Assembly: GCF_963667735.1 (NCBI RefSeq)
Contig: NZ_OY763919.1
Location: forward strand, 372,001 to 436,000
Direction: 5' to 3'
From: an uncultured Methanoregula sp.
Lineage (GTDB): Archaea > Halobacteriota > Methanomicrobia > Methanomicrobiales > Methanospirillaceae
DNA length: 64,000 nt
The notes beneath the pieces are model-generated. The model did no database searches. It was given only the letters and a program-made list of their open reading frames with translations, and had not been told where the DNA came from. The stretch's first letter is position 1. The number at the start of each line of letters is the position of its first letter. The position numbers were made by a program, and so were the translations under genes. Positions 17,309 to 26,846 of the stretch are shown in pieces.

Positions 17309-18922
17309 GTGCAGCAGGCCGCTTTTTTCACTCCAAAACTCAAAAAAATATTTACTTTCGAACGAATTTTTTTCCTTATCCTTATTGCCGCCATCGTAAT
17401 CCGGTTCTGGCAGCTCGATCTCAAACTCTTACATCACGATGAAGCAATCCATTCCTGGTTCTCGTACGAGCTCCTGACCAAAGGTACCTGGATGTACGAT
17501 CCCAGTTATCACGGTCCGTTCCTGTATTACGTGACGGCCGGCATGTTCTCGGTCTTCGGGGACTCCGACTTCACAGCAAGGCTCCTGCCCGCACTCTTTG
17601 GAACGCTTCTCATCCCGCTCGTTTACTGCATCTACCGGCTCGGGTACATCAATAAAACACAGACCCTCGTGGCAGCGCTCTTCATTGCCCTGTCCCCGGA
17701 TCTGGTCTTTTTCTCCCGTTTCCTCCGGCATGATATCTTCATGCTCTTCTTTACCCTCCTGCTCCTCGTAGCCCTGCTCTATTATTTTGAACGGGGGCAG
17801 ACACGGTATGCCATTATTGCAGCAATCGCTGCAGCAGGGAGTCTTGCCTGCAAAGAAGAGATGCCGGTAATTATTCTTATCTTTGCAACATTTTTCATCT
17901 ACGCGATCTGGAAAGGCAAATTTGTTCTTCCACCCGCATGGAAACACGATTTCATCCTTGCATTTCTTACCCTTGTCGCAATTCTGGCAATCCTGTACTC
18001 AGGATTTGGCGTACATCCCGAAACGCTCCAGAGCGGCTGGCTTGAGGCAATCCGGCACTGGATGGATATGCACAACCAGCAGCGGCTGGGAGGCCCGTGG
18101 TTCTTCTATATCCCGCTCTTCCTGCTGTACGAGCTGCCTATCTTTATTCTCGCAGTAATAGGCATTCTCCAGTTCATGATTACCGGAGTTCGGCCATCAT
18201 CAAAACTGGTACAACTGAAGAACTGGATCCGGACTCGTGACAGCAGGCTCACGACAGCACAACTGGCAGAAACAACGATCCGCCAGTTGAGAGAAAAGCA
18301 CGAAGGTTTTTCCAAATCCGATGAATTTTTCCGGTTCTGCATCTACTGGATGATCCTCACCATGGCATTTTATGCGTATGTAGGGGAGAAAGTCCCGTGG
18401 CTGATCATCCATCAGCTCGTTCCGATGTGCTTTGTCGCGGTGTACAAACTGAACTGGCAGAAAACCCTGGTTGCTCTTGTCGGGTGTCTGTTCCTCGTCA
18501 TGATGACCTGGCATGTTGCGTTCATTCCGGCGGATATCAACGAGCCCATCATCCAGGTCCAGAATTCAGAAGATATGCGTACCGTTATGCATCTGATAGA
18601 TGCATCGGATCATGTTGTTGTTGCATCCAAGGATTATTGGCCGCTTCCCTGGTATTATCGCGGGAATCGGTGGGACAAGATCTCCTTTTATGGAAACCTG
18701 ATCGATGAAGCTACCCTGAAACAAAACGATCCGGGGGTCATCATTCTCCACGACGCCGAGAGTCTGCCATCCATCACAGGCTATGACAAGACTACGTACA
18801 AACTGAGTTACTGGTTCTCAGTGTACGATAACGTAGATCGGATGATCGATTATTATCTGCACCGGGATGGGAAGATGGGAAGCATCAATATCGATGTTTT
18901 CACCCGGAATACTTCCGTATAA
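17309..18922 (+). CDS. Agl23-type (TIGR03663) membrane protein, GT39-like fold
   Basis: This 537-residue protein has about 10-12 membrane segments and the N-terminal extracytoplasmic loop motif LLHHDEAIHSW (D44, E45). That Asp-Glu pair is characteristic of the GT-C/GT39 family, and the following YDPSYHGPFLYYVTAG matches the TIGR03663 group. Members act near flippases in archaeal surface glycan assembly. A soluble C-terminal domain of about 130 residues follows the membrane part. The start is GTG, nine bases after S10, with AAGGTG just upstream. Its placement with translation genes is probably fortuitous; its functional partners are more likely the glycan operon beginning at 21803. Confidence 0.85.
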   Translation: MQQAAFFTPKLKKIFTFERIFFLILIAAIVIRFWQLDLKLLHHDEAIHSWFSYELLTKGTWMYDPSYHGPFLYYVTAGMFSVFGDSDFTARLLPALFGTLLIPLVYCIYRLGYINKTQTLVAALFIALSPDLVFFSRFLRHDIFMLFFTLLLLVALLYYFERGQTRYAIIAAIAAAGSLACKEEMPVIILIFATFFIYAIWKGKFVLPPAWKHDFILAFLTLVAILAILYSGFGVHPETLQSGWLEAIRHWMDMHNQQRLGGPWFFYIPLFLLYELPIFILAVIGILQFMITGVRPSSKLVQLKNWIRTRDSRLTTAQLAETTIRQLREKHEGFSKSDEFFRFCIYWMILTMAFYAYVGEKVPWLIIHQLVPMCFVAVYKLNWQKTLVALVGCLFLVMMTWHVAFIPADINEPIIQVQNSEDMRTVMHLIDASDHVVVASKDYWPLPWYYRGNRWDKISFYGNLIDEATLKQNDPGVIILHDAESLPSITGYDKTTYKLSYWFSVYDNVDRMIDYYLHRDGKMGSINIDVFTRNTSV

Positions 18923-19294
18923 TTTTTTCATTCGGGGAATCGGGTTATCCATCATCCATTTGAGAAATTCTTTTTTTGTGTTTCAGATACAATAGAACAA
19001 TTCATCGAAAATTGAACTTGAGTTTTAAGCAGGTTTCATGGAGAGTTGCGGCAATCATAGCCGTTCAATGAATGATTGTTCATCTGAATTCTGTCAGTAA
19101 TCTCCCGTTATTGATACATGAAGGTCCACAGTCATCAAGAACACTGAAACACGACAAATGTTGTAACCGGTTGCTCCTGACATGTGAATAAAGGTACATG
19201 TTAGCCAATTACACCGGAGATTAAACCGGATCAGGTGTAATTTTGCTCATACAGATAACTGATAAAAAAGAGGAAGAAGAAAATTCAGGGACGA
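18923..19294. other. Convergent intergenic region, 372 bp
   Basis: This AT-rich gap lies between two convergent genes. It holds short T-runs suited to termination and one imperfect hairpin at 19207-19242. No open frame with convincing composition or signals was seen. Confidence 0.5.
19207..19242. repeat. Inverted repeat AATTACACC / GGTGTAATT
   Basis: Exact 9-bp arms are separated by 18 bases that contain a smaller CCGG...CCGG pair. The repeat lies 50 bases beyond the stop of the minus-strand coiled-coil membrane protein, so it may be a terminator or RNA-stabilising hairpin for that transcript. Confidence 0.4.
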
Positions 19295-20419
19295 TTATCC
19301 CAGTTCATCCCAGCTGGAGCGCTTCCGGTATATTACAATCCCCACAATAACGAGGACTACCACGATCACTCCGATGATAATGAATATCAGTCCGTCAATC
19401 TTGGGGAAGGTGAAAATAAATCCCGAACTAAGCTTCTTCTGGAGTGCAAGGGCGTCGGTATAGGATTCATTTCCTTTGGCAAACGCTTCCTCAGCTTTCG
19501 TGCGGGCCTGGGCATAATTACCATTTGCTATTTCGTCATTGGCATTCGAGATGTAGCTGACGGCCACTTCACGTTTCGTGATGATCGGGGGAAGAGCTAC
19601 ATCATTTGCGGTGCTCTGGTTTCCTTTAAACCAGGCAATCACCCCATCAACGTTATTGATCGGGGTCTGGGCATTTGCCACATCATATTCCGCCCATGCC
19701 TTGTCAAGGGCTTTATCCCCGTCGGTGATTGCAGTCTGGGCTGCGGTCAGATACGTCTGGGCGGTGGTATACTGGTTGGAAGGGAGGGCCTTGGCTGCAT
19801 CAAGTTTTGACTGGGCTTCACTATACTTTGCTTCAGCTGCGGATGTATCGATCCCCATGGAGGACTTCTCATCAATACGGGAACGGAAGGTCTGCAGGTC
19901 ATTGGTGCGTGCCGATATTGAGGTGGCCACTTCAGCAGTATTGATAACGGTTGCTTTGGATTCGTATTTGGTGCTGGTAATAGGACTATTGCTGCTGTCG
20001 TATTCCTGAATCCTGATAATGGTCTTTTCACCGGTTGTTGTAACCGACGGGACGGTTCCCTGCATGGTCACACGAATCGACTCTTCAACACCGGATTTGT
20101 AGGATAATTCAAAACCCGTCAGGGTAAGGGTTTTACCTCCGGTGGGCTGCCGGGGATTTTCAACACCGTCGAGCAGGATGGTATACGTCCACTGGGGTTT
20201 TTCCAGATCGGTAGTCATCTGCAGATCATTGGAAGAAGAGAACGTGGTACTGCCCGTTCCCGACTGGAGATCGACTTTATACGATACGGTTACCGCTGTG
20301 CCAGGCGTCAGAGATCCAGACGGATCGATCGCAACGGAAGAAACCGTGAATGCTGAAACTGCCTGAATGCATAATAAAAACGATATGGTAATTAATACCC
20401 ACTTATTGAATCCCTTCAT
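19295..20419 (-). CDS. Membrane-anchored exported protein with coiled coil, CetZ operon partner
   Basis: The 374-residue product has a signal peptide (KWVLITISFLLCIQAVSA), a beta-sandwich-like region (about 25-160), a long helical Ala/Glu-rich segment with coiled-coil pattern (about 170-330), a C-terminal membrane helix (IDGLIFIIIGVIVVVLVIVG) and a short basic cytosolic tail ending RKRSSWDELG. The ATG used follows GAGTGAGG with ideal spacing; a GTG 12 bases upstream overlaps the cetZ stop. The family is not recognised. Tight linkage to cetZ suggests that the cytosolic tail could contact CetZ filaments or that the protein reports envelope state; this is inference. Confidence 0.75.
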   Translation of the reverse strand: MKGFNKWVLITISFLLCIQAVSAFTVSSVAIDPSGSLTPGTAVTVSYKVDLQSGTGSTTFSSSNDLQMTTDLEKPQWTYTILLDGVENPRQPTGGKTLTLTGFELSYKSGVEESIRVTMQGTVPSVTTTGEKTIIRIQEYDSSNSPITSTKYESKATVINTAEVATSISARTNDLQTFRSRIDEKSSMGIDTSAAEAKYSEAQSKLDAAKALPSNQYTTAQTYLTAAQTAITDGDKALDKAWAEYDVANAQTPINNVDGVIAWFKGNQSTANDVALPPIITKREVAVSYISNANDEIANGNYAQARTKAEEAFAKGNESYTDALALQKKLSSGFIFTFPKIDGLIFIIIGVIVVVLVIVGIVIYRKRSSWDELG

Positions 20420-20427
20420 CATCATCC

Positions 20428-21609
20428 TCACTCGAACAGAGGGTCAATTCCCTCTTCAAACATACTGGATTTTTTCTCTTTTGACTTAATAACATCTTCC
20501 TTTGTCTCTTTTGCGATATCAAGGAGTTCTTTGATTCGAGGAGCATTCCCCACCGTTGCCAGCATGACAACCGCAGCTACATACTCGCTGTTTACCGGAT
20601 AATCTCCGCCACGCACTTCGACACCGGCGATGTTCTCCTCAACCCAGCTCTTGGCCTTCTCGACACCTTTCCGGTCCATTTCATCGGGAGGACCGGCCAG
20701 GAGGACCAGTGCACGTTCAGCAGTGGAATAATCGCAGGGAAGGGTGAGCCGCCCGAGCATTGCCCTGCGGACAAGGGCTACGATCTTTGCAGAACGATCC
20801 TCACCCATCAGCGCCTCTTCGTTTGCATCCTTTTTGCCGCCAAACTTGTCTTTCAGGCCGCCGAACAATCCTTTCTGCTGTTTTGTCCGCTTGCTGATAA
20901 CTTCGCTGACCGCATACCCGACAGACGTGATGCCCCCGCCACGAAGCGTGTTGATGATCTCACTGGAATCAACCACCATCTCACCAACGCCCATGTTACG
21001 GTTCACTTCGCCGGCCCGGAAGAGAACCCCGAAACGCCGGACAACTTCGTTGTTCAGGCGCTGGAACGCGGTCTTGACACTTTCACCTTCATTTTTCCAG
21101 GCACTGTTATCGAAAATGAAAGTATTATCTGCCTCGTTCACAAGGGTTGTCAGGCTCCTTGCAGCATTATACGAATAGAGGCGCCCTTCTTCGGGGGCAG
21201 GAATTATTCCGATGGCGTACACAGGTTCCCGGTAAATCCGCTTGAGATGCCGGGCAAGAACCGGCGATCCGCCCGATCCGGTTCCTCCACCAAGCCCAGC
21301 AACAATCACAAACGCATCGACATCATGAGTGCCCCGGGTATCAACTGCACTGATGATACTGTCAATCTCATCGGCAGTGACCCGGGCACCGGTAACGTTA
21401 TCGGTGCCGACACCATGGCCCTTCACCATGGTCTGACCGATAAGAATGCGGTCCTTCATCTCGATATTCTTGAGGCCCATCAGATCGGTCCGCGCGGTAT
21501 TGACGGCGATGCCCCTGAAGCTGTTTGTTCCGAGCTTTTTATCCTGCTCAATGAACATATCAACAATTTTGCCGCCAGCCTGGCCAAATCCAATGAAAAA
21601 TACCCGCAT
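20428..21609 (-). CDS. cetZ: CetZ-type tubulin/FtsZ-family GTPase
   Basis: This 393-residue protein has the tubulin/FtsZ GTPase fold. The T1 loop GFGQAGGKI is at 7-15 and the T4 signature LGGGTGSGG at 106-114, followed by a NEADNTFIFDN segment. The Gly-Gln-Ala-Gly loop and overall length fit the archaeal CetZ group (cell shape and motility) better than FtsZ1/2. A Lys/Gly-rich insert (about 245-265) interrupts the second domain. The charged C-terminal tail ends EGIDPLFE, a possible partner-binding peptide. It is first in an operon with the coiled-coil membrane protein, whose possible GTG start overlaps its stop. Confidence 0.88.
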   Translation of the reverse strand: MRVFFIGFGQAGGKIVDMFIEQDKKLGTNSFRGIAVNTARTDLMGLKNIEMKDRILIGQTMVKGHGVGTDNVTGARVTADEIDSIISAVDTRGTHDVDAFVIVAGLGGGTGSGGSPVLARHLKRIYREPVYAIGIIPAPEEGRLYSYNAARSLTTLVNEADNTFIFDNSAWKNEGESVKTAFQRLNNEVVRRFGVLFRAGEVNRNMGVGEMVVDSSEIINTLRGGGITSVGYAVSEVISKRTKQQKGLFGGLKDKFGGKKDANEEALMGEDRSAKIVALVRRAMLGRLTLPCDYSTAERALVLLAGPPDEMDRKGVEKAKSWVEENIAGVEVRGGDYPVNSEYVAAVVMLATVGNAPRIKELLDIAKETKEDVIKSKEKKSSMFEEGIDPLFE

Positions 21610-21802
21610 CCGGTGACACCATCCAATAGGCTAACAGTTAATTACTTTATTTCTTATTTCTTTTAAGTCCTTTTGCTGATATGACGTTTAATTCGACAGT
21701 ACAAAAACTTTCTTATACGGCTATCGAGGGTACATACAGAGATCTGGACTTTTTTGCGGAGCCTTTTTCATTTCGCCACGAAAATACTATAGATCATTTA
21801 TC
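21610..21802. promoter_or_regulatory. Divergent promoter region, cetZ / glycan operon
   Basis: This 193-bp AT-rich region separates divergent transcripts. AATACTATAG near 21782-21791 could be the TATA box of a nearly leaderless transcript starting at the ATG at 21803. A TAAAAGAAATAA stretch on the minus strand suits cetZ. Confidence 0.35.
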
Positions 21803-23041
21803 ATGAGGATTGGGATAATCGGCGGGGGATTGACCGGGCTTGTTGCTGCTCATGCACTTGCCCGTAATCACGAGGTGGACCTGTACGAGAAACTGCCCTA
21901 TCTCGGAGGATGCCTCTCATCATACAATATGGAAAATTACTGGATCGAGAGATATTATCATCACTGTTTTTCGGGAGATGCAACCCTCTTCTCGCTCATC
22001 GGAGAGCTGAACCTGTCCGGTAAGCTCGAATGGATGAACGGGACAACCGGTTATTATGCACGGAATACCATCTTTCCCTTAAATACACCCACCCAGATCC
22101 TCAAATATCCCGAACTTTCCGTAATGGATAAAGCCCGCCTTGCCTGGCTGACCCTGACGGCAAAAAAAGCCGATCTCGACGCCCTCGACCAGATTCCTGC
22201 CGATCAGTACATCATCGAACATCTCGGGTGGAATATTTACACATCATTCTTCGAGCCGCTCCTCAAGAGCAAGTTCGGGGACCGGAGAAAAGAGGTTTCC
22301 GCAGCCTGGCTGATGAGCCGGATCGCCATCCGTTCGAACCGCGGAGTTGCCGGTGAACGCCTGGGATATCTCAACGGGGGATTCCATCAGATTATCGATG
22401 CCCTTGAGACGTCAGTCACCACAAAAGGAGGGAAAATATTCAGACAGACTCCTGCCTCCACTCTTTCGCGTTCCGGGAACAGCTGGACAATCAACAACAC
22501 CCGGTATGATGCAGCAATCTCCACAATTCCTCCTCAGGAACTGGAGCGGATGGGGGGGCCTGCCCTGCCCCCGGTCCCATACCAGGGTGCAGCCTGCCTG
22601 ACACTTGCAATGGATCGTGAAGTAACAAACGGGATTTACTGGCTGAACATGAAGGACTCCGCCCCGTACGGAGCGGTAGTCTCCCACACGAATTTTATTC
22701 CATCGGAGCGGTATGGCGAGCACATCGTTTATCTTGCATCGTACTTCTCAGGAGGAGTGTCGCCTCAGCTCGATGAGCGGATGATGAACGATTTCTGTAC
22801 CCGGTTCGGGGTTCCCAAAAGCGAGATCCACTGGCACAGGATGGCAGTTGATCCCTGGGCCGGGCCGGTATACAATACCGGTTACGGATCGCTGATCCCC
22901 TCGTACGAACAGAGCGGTCTTTTCATGGCCGGCATGTTTTCAAAGACCAACTACCCGGAACGGAGCATGGAAGGATCCATCCGAGCCGGTCTCGATATAG
23001 CAGCGTGCGTAACCCGACGGAATTCCCATGAGCAAGCCTGA
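21803..23041 (+). CDS. FAD-dependent NAD(P)-binding oxidoreductase (amine oxidase-like)
   Basis: The 412-residue protein starts with the dinucleotide-binding GIIGGGLTGLVAAHALA (4-20) and a Glu (YEKLPYLGG) that would bind ribose. The C-terminal FAD block contains GLFMAGMFSKTNYPERSM and a GSIRAGLDIA segment. It belongs to the amine oxidase/protoporphyrinogen oxidase superfamily. Members of this subgroup often sit in glycan or lipid-sugar clusters. The following glycosyltransferase start overlaps its end by 14 bases. Substrate unknown; a redox step on a lipid or sugar precursor is a reasonable guess. Confidence 0.85.
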   Translation: MRIGIIGGGLTGLVAAHALARNHEVDLYEKLPYLGGCLSSYNMENYWIERYYHHCFSGDATLFSLIGELNLSGKLEWMNGTTGYYARNTIFPLNTPTQILKYPELSVMDKARLAWLTLTAKKADLDALDQIPADQYIIEHLGWNIYTSFFEPLLKSKFGDRRKEVSAAWLMSRIAIRSNRGVAGERLGYLNGGFHQIIDALETSVTTKGGKIFRQTPASTLSRSGNSWTINNTRYDAAISTIPPQELERMGGPALPPVPYQGAACLTLAMDREVTNGIYWLNMKDSAPYGAVVSHTNFIPSERYGEHIVYLASYFSGGVSPQLDERMMNDFCTRFGVPKSEIHWHRMAVDPWAGPVYNTGYGSLIPSYEQSGLFMAGMFSKTNYPERSMEGSIRAGLDIAACVTRRNSHEQA

Positions 23042-23744
23042 AATCACGGCAATTATCCCGGTCTTCAATGATCGGGAATCCCTTGAGATCGCTATCCCGC
23101 GATCCCTTGAAACCCTCTCGAAGATCACGCCGGAATTTGAGATTATCATTGCAGAGGATGGCAGTACTGATGGTAGTTCAGAGTTTGTCCGGGATTACGA
23201 GAACCGGGATTCCCATATCCGCCTCCTGCACAGCGACGAACGTCAGGGTCGGGGCAGAGCACTAAATAGAGCGATACGAGATGCGAAAGGATCCATCGTC
23301 TGCTATTACGACGTGGATCTTGCAACAAACATGCAGCACCTCAAAGAACTCATCGGAGCGATACAGGAGGGGTCTGATATGTCAACCGGCTCACGGCTCC
23401 TCCCCCAGAGCGATATTGTCAGGACCGAAGGACGGGAGATCGCAAGCCGGAGCTACAATCTTCTTGTCAGGGTAATCCTGGGAAGCGCTCTCTTCGATCA
23501 TCAGTGCGGGTTCAAAGCCTTCAACAAGGAACGGATTCTGCCGCTCCTCCCGACGATCCGGTCTGATCACTGGTTCTGGGACACGGAGATCCTTGTCCGG
23601 GGGCAGAAGATGGGATTCAAAGTAAAAGAGTTCCCGGTTCACTGGCGTGCAGGAAAGGGAACAACCGTACGGATGAAAGACGTATTTGAGATGGGTTCCG
23701 CGATCCTGCGGTTATGGTGGCAGATCCATGTATCGAAAGATTAG
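23028..23744 (+). CDS. Family 2 glycosyltransferase (dolichol-phosphate sugar synthase-like)
   Basis: The 238-residue GT-A protein opens with AIIPVFNDRESLE and carries IIAEDGSTDGS (nucleotide site) and YYDVDLATN, in which DVD is the metal-binding DxD motif. FDHQCGFKAFNKERI matches Alg5/dolichol-phosphate glucosyltransferase-like enzymes. It most likely transfers a sugar to dolichol phosphate. The next gene, an AglD-like membrane protein, overlaps it by 17 bases. Together the pair resembles a split form of haloarchaeal AglD, which fuses both parts. Confidence 0.88.
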   Translation: MSKPEITAIIPVFNDRESLEIAIPRSLETLSKITPEFEIIIAEDGSTDGSSEFVRDYENRDSHIRLLHSDERQGRGRALNRAIRDAKGSIVCYYDVDLATNMQHLKELIGAIQEGSDMSTGSRLLPQSDIVRTEGREIASRSYNLLVRVILGSALFDHQCGFKAFNKERILPLLPTIRSDHWFWDTEILVRGQKMGFKVKEFPVHWRAGKGTTVRMKDVFEMGSAILRLWWQIHVSKD

Positions 23745-24699
23745 TGCCATTGTCATCCCGACCCTCATCGCCGTGGGCATCATCGCGTACATGCTCTACA
23801 GCATCAGGGACGAATTTTTCACCGCAATCCAGCATATCAAACCGGAATTCCTGCTCGTTGCCGTGTTGATCTGCCTTGCTGCCTGGTGGCTCCGGGGATG
23901 GCGGTACCGTTCAATCCTCAAAAACCTTGGTTACCAGGTGAGTGTCCGGTTTGCCACGGCCTGCATTTTTGTCAGCCAGACCGTCAACCTGGTCGTGCCT
24001 GCACGACTGGGTGATTTTGTCCGGGTCTTCATCCTGAAACACGAATACAACACCAGTTATTCGGAAGGCGTGTCCTCCCTCGTCGTGGAACGGGTCTTTG
24101 ATATATTCACGATAGCACTCCTCGGGGCAATCTCGATATTCTTTGTCCTCAACGTGCCTTCGGAATACGTCCTGCTCATCTTAATCCCGATCATTGCCGG
24201 TGTGGTTTTTTTTATTTTTTTACTCTTTATCGGAAAATTTTCATCGGAGAACAAGTATATTGCGATCATTCTCACGATGCTGCACGAGATCAAGAAGGCG
24301 TCCCTTAGCATCCGGTCGATCTTCGTCCTGGGATGTTCATCCATTTTTATATGGCTTCTCGATATCCTCGTCTGTGTTGCGGTAGTCCTGATGTTCCAGC
24401 AGAAGATCTCGCTCGCTGTGATTGTGCTTGCGATCGTGATCGGAAACCTAGTAAAAGCGATCCCGATCACCCCCGGGGGGATCGGGACATACGAGCTCTC
24501 TATGGCGATCGTATTCGGGCTTGACGGTGCAGATCCCGCAGTCGCGACATTGATTGCGGTCATCGATCACTTAATCAAGAACCTGGTCACTCTTGCCGGC
24601 GGAATAATCTCCATTTACTCCCTTGGCGACTGGGTGATCCCCAGCATCAAGGAAGCCCTCAATGCAAAATTCGGCGGAGGGAAAGAACCTGGCAGCTGA
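23728..24699 (+). CDS. UPF0104/AglD C-terminal-like membrane protein
   Basis: The 323-residue protein has 7-8 membrane segments and the family features ARLGDFVRVFILKHE and ITPGGIGTYELSM, typical of the lysylphosphatidylglycerol synthase TM region-like (UPF0104) family. I chose the ATG starting MYRKISAIV; an open frame extends 14 codons upstream inside the glycosyltransferase. It overlaps the glycosyltransferase gene before it and the DUF2298 gene after it. Likely role: flipping or positioning the lipid-linked sugar made by its neighbour. Confidence 0.85.
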   Translation: MYRKISAIVIPTLIAVGIIAYMLYSIRDEFFTAIQHIKPEFLLVAVLICLAAWWLRGWRYRSILKNLGYQVSVRFATACIFVSQTVNLVVPARLGDFVRVFILKHEYNTSYSEGVSSLVVERVFDIFTIALLGAISIFFVLNVPSEYVLLILIPIIAGVVFFIFLLFIGKFSSENKYIAIILTMLHEIKKASLSIRSIFVLGCSSIFIWLLDILVCVAVVLMFQQKISLAVIVLAIVIGNLVKAIPITPGGIGTYELSMAIVFGLDGADPAVATLIAVIDHLIKNLVTLAGGIISIYSLGDWVIPSIKEALNAKFGGGKEPGS

Positions 24700-26689
24700 T
24701 ATTCAGATTTTTTCTGTTTTGAGCTGGCTTGTTATCATAACGCTTCTCCAGCTCTCATTCTACCCGGGCCTGAAGAGTACGTTCGGGAAATTTGCCTTCC
24801 CGGCCTCGTTCTCGGCATCGCTGCTGGTTTTCACCATAGTATCCTGGTACTGCGGGCTCATGCACTTTCCCATCCTCCTTGCCCTCCTCCCGTTCATCGG
24901 TCTCCTGGTATACAATCTGTATCACCGGAACTACCGGCTCAGCGAACTGAAGGCCGAATGGCACTGGGAGGCCATATTCCTCATCTTCTTCTTCCTGATG
25001 CTCGACGTACGGTTCGTCAATCCCACAATCTCGTACGCAGAGAAATTCATGGACCATGCGTTTATGGCATCGGTCATCCGAAACCCGGTCGTGCCTCCGC
25101 TTGATCCGTGGTTTGCCGGGGGAACCCTCAATGTATACTACTACCTTGGCTACTGGATGTTCGGCTGTCTTGCGATCGTCAGCGGGGTTCCCTCAACTAT
25201 CGCATTCAACCTTGCACTCCCGACCGTTTTTGGATTCGCAGCCGTGAATGCATATGCAATCGGCACACTTCTTCTCAACCGGTTCCGCTGGCTGCCGCTG
25301 CTTGTTTTTATTATCCCGAACCCTTCATTCTTCTACCAGATAATCCAGGGAAAAGCAATGAATACGGTTCTCTGGGACAGCACGCGGACCATCACCAATA
25401 CTATCAATGAATATCCCCTGTTCTCATTCATCTGGGGGGATGTCCACGCCCATGTTGTAGCGATCTTCAACCAGGTTTTTCTGATCTTCCTGCTTCTCTA
25501 CGCGTTCAAACGATGGGAATCGCTGGAGACCCGCGGAAAACTGATCCTGTCCGGCCTTGCTGCCATAAGCCTTGGCTCCATGCCCCTGATCAATACATGG
25601 GATGTCCTGATCTATGCCCCGATAACGCTCGTTTTCCTGGCTTTGATCCTCTGGAGAAACAGGGCGTCGCTCTTTGTCAAACCTCAGCTCTGGTATCTCT
25701 GCGCGATTCCTCCGCTTGCAGTTCTCTGTTACCTGCCGTTCTACATCCAGCTACAGACCCACACCGGCATGGTTGATCTCGTTCGCACCCCGTCAGTCCC
25801 GGCAGAATTCCTGCTCGTGAACGGGTTCTTCATCGCAATCGTGCTCGCGTTCCTGTACCGGGACATCATCCGGCGCCCGTACCTGCTCCTTGTTATTCTC
25901 CCGTTCATTGCAACAGGTTACTTTGCGGCAGGCATTGCAGCCATTCCCCTCGTCTACCTTATAGCAAGGAGACCATGGGATCTTCCGGAGCTCCTCGCCA
26001 TGCTGGGACTTGCTATCCTTGTCTTCTGCGAACTCTTCTACCTGAAGGATAATATGGGCGAGACCTACTTCCGGATGAATACGGTCTTCAAATGCTATCT
26101 TCCTGCATGGCTCCTGCTCGGGACAGGCGCGTTCGCTCTTGCCGGGAGATGGCTTGCCGAATCCGGAAAGATTCCTGTTTTCAATCAGCGCGCAACGGCA
26201 ACAGCAACGGTAATGGTGATCTGCCTGCTCTTCGTCCTACCCTTTGCGGTTCAGTACAATACGGATTACGGTACGGGGACCCTCGACGGGCTCGCATACC
26301 TTGAAACTGCCCATCCCGACGATGCAGGGGCAGTCGCCTACTTGAGGACACTTACGGGGGACGAACGCATTGTCGAAGCCGAGGGTGGCGATTATACCTA
26401 TTATTCCCGGGTGTCATCGTTCACCGGTATCCCGGCAATCATCGGTATGCCCTTCCACGAGTACATGTGGAGAAGCGATGATACCGGATGGGTAACGGAA
26501 AGAAAAGACGACATCCGGTCCATCTACGAGAACGGGGATGAGACGGTTCCCCTGATGAAAAAATACAATGCAACACTCCTGTACGTGGGCAGCCCGGAGC
26601 GGGAGCGGTACAGCGTGAATGTCACCGTAACAGGGCTTGAGAAAGTATATTCAGCCCGGGGTACGGAGATCTACCGGCTCGTTGCATGA
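24662..26689 (+). CDS. DUF2298 (YYY-type) polytopic membrane protein
   Basis: The 675-residue protein has about a dozen membrane helices and the DUF2298 hallmark FMDHAFMASVIRNP followed by DPWFAGGTLNVYYYLGY. The repeated aromatic YYY gives the family its informal name. A loop WGDVHAHVVAIFNQVF follows. The last ~140 residues form an extracytoplasmic domain (YLETAHPDDAGAVAYLR). The GT-C-like layout suggests a lipid-linked sugar transferase. It overlaps the AglD-like gene by 38 bases and ends the four-gene surface-glycan operon. Confidence 0.85.
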   Translation: MQNSAEGKNLAADIQIFSVLSWLVIITLLQLSFYPGLKSTFGKFAFPASFSASLLVFTIVSWYCGLMHFPILLALLPFIGLLVYNLYHRNYRLSELKAEWHWEAIFLIFFFLMLDVRFVNPTISYAEKFMDHAFMASVIRNPVVPPLDPWFAGGTLNVYYYLGYWMFGCLAIVSGVPSTIAFNLALPTVFGFAAVNAYAIGTLLLNRFRWLPLLVFIIPNPSFFYQIIQGKAMNTVLWDSTRTITNTINEYPLFSFIWGDVHAHVVAIFNQVFLIFLLLYAFKRWESLETRGKLILSGLAAISLGSMPLINTWDVLIYAPITLVFLALILWRNRASLFVKPQLWYLCAIPPLAVLCYLPFYIQLQTHTGMVDLVRTPSVPAEFLLVNGFFIAIVLAFLYRDIIRRPYLLLVILPFIATGYFAAGIAAIPLVYLIARRPWDLPELLAMLGLAILVFCELFYLKDNMGETYFRMNTVFKCYLPAWLLLGTGAFALAGRWLAESGKIPVFNQRATATATVMVICLLFVLPFAVQYNTDYGTGTLDGLAYLETAHPDDAGAVAYLRTLTGDERIVEAEGGDYTYYSRVSSFTGIPAIIGMPFHEYMWRSDDTGWVTERKDDIRSIYENGDETVPLMKKYNATLLYVGSPERERYSVNVTVTGLEKVYSARGTEIYRLVA

Positions 26690-26751
26690 ACTGCACAGGA
26701 AAACGTCGGAAACATTCCTATAAAGATCGTCCGTGGACATCCCGTTTTTAC

Positions 26752-26762
26752 AAACATTTATT
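26752..26762 (+). promoter_or_regulatory. TATA-like box for the L7Ae-S28e-L24e-ndk operon
   Basis: ACATTTATTTC lies about 90 bases before the L7Ae start and would start transcription near 26785. The leader ends in a GAGGTGAG ribosome-binding site. Confidence 0.35.
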
Positions 26763-26846
26763 TCCGTTCCTGCCGTAATGATATGGCTACATCATTGCAA
26801 ACTGATGAGTAATGAAGGGGCATTCTACTCCTGAATGAGGTGAGTT

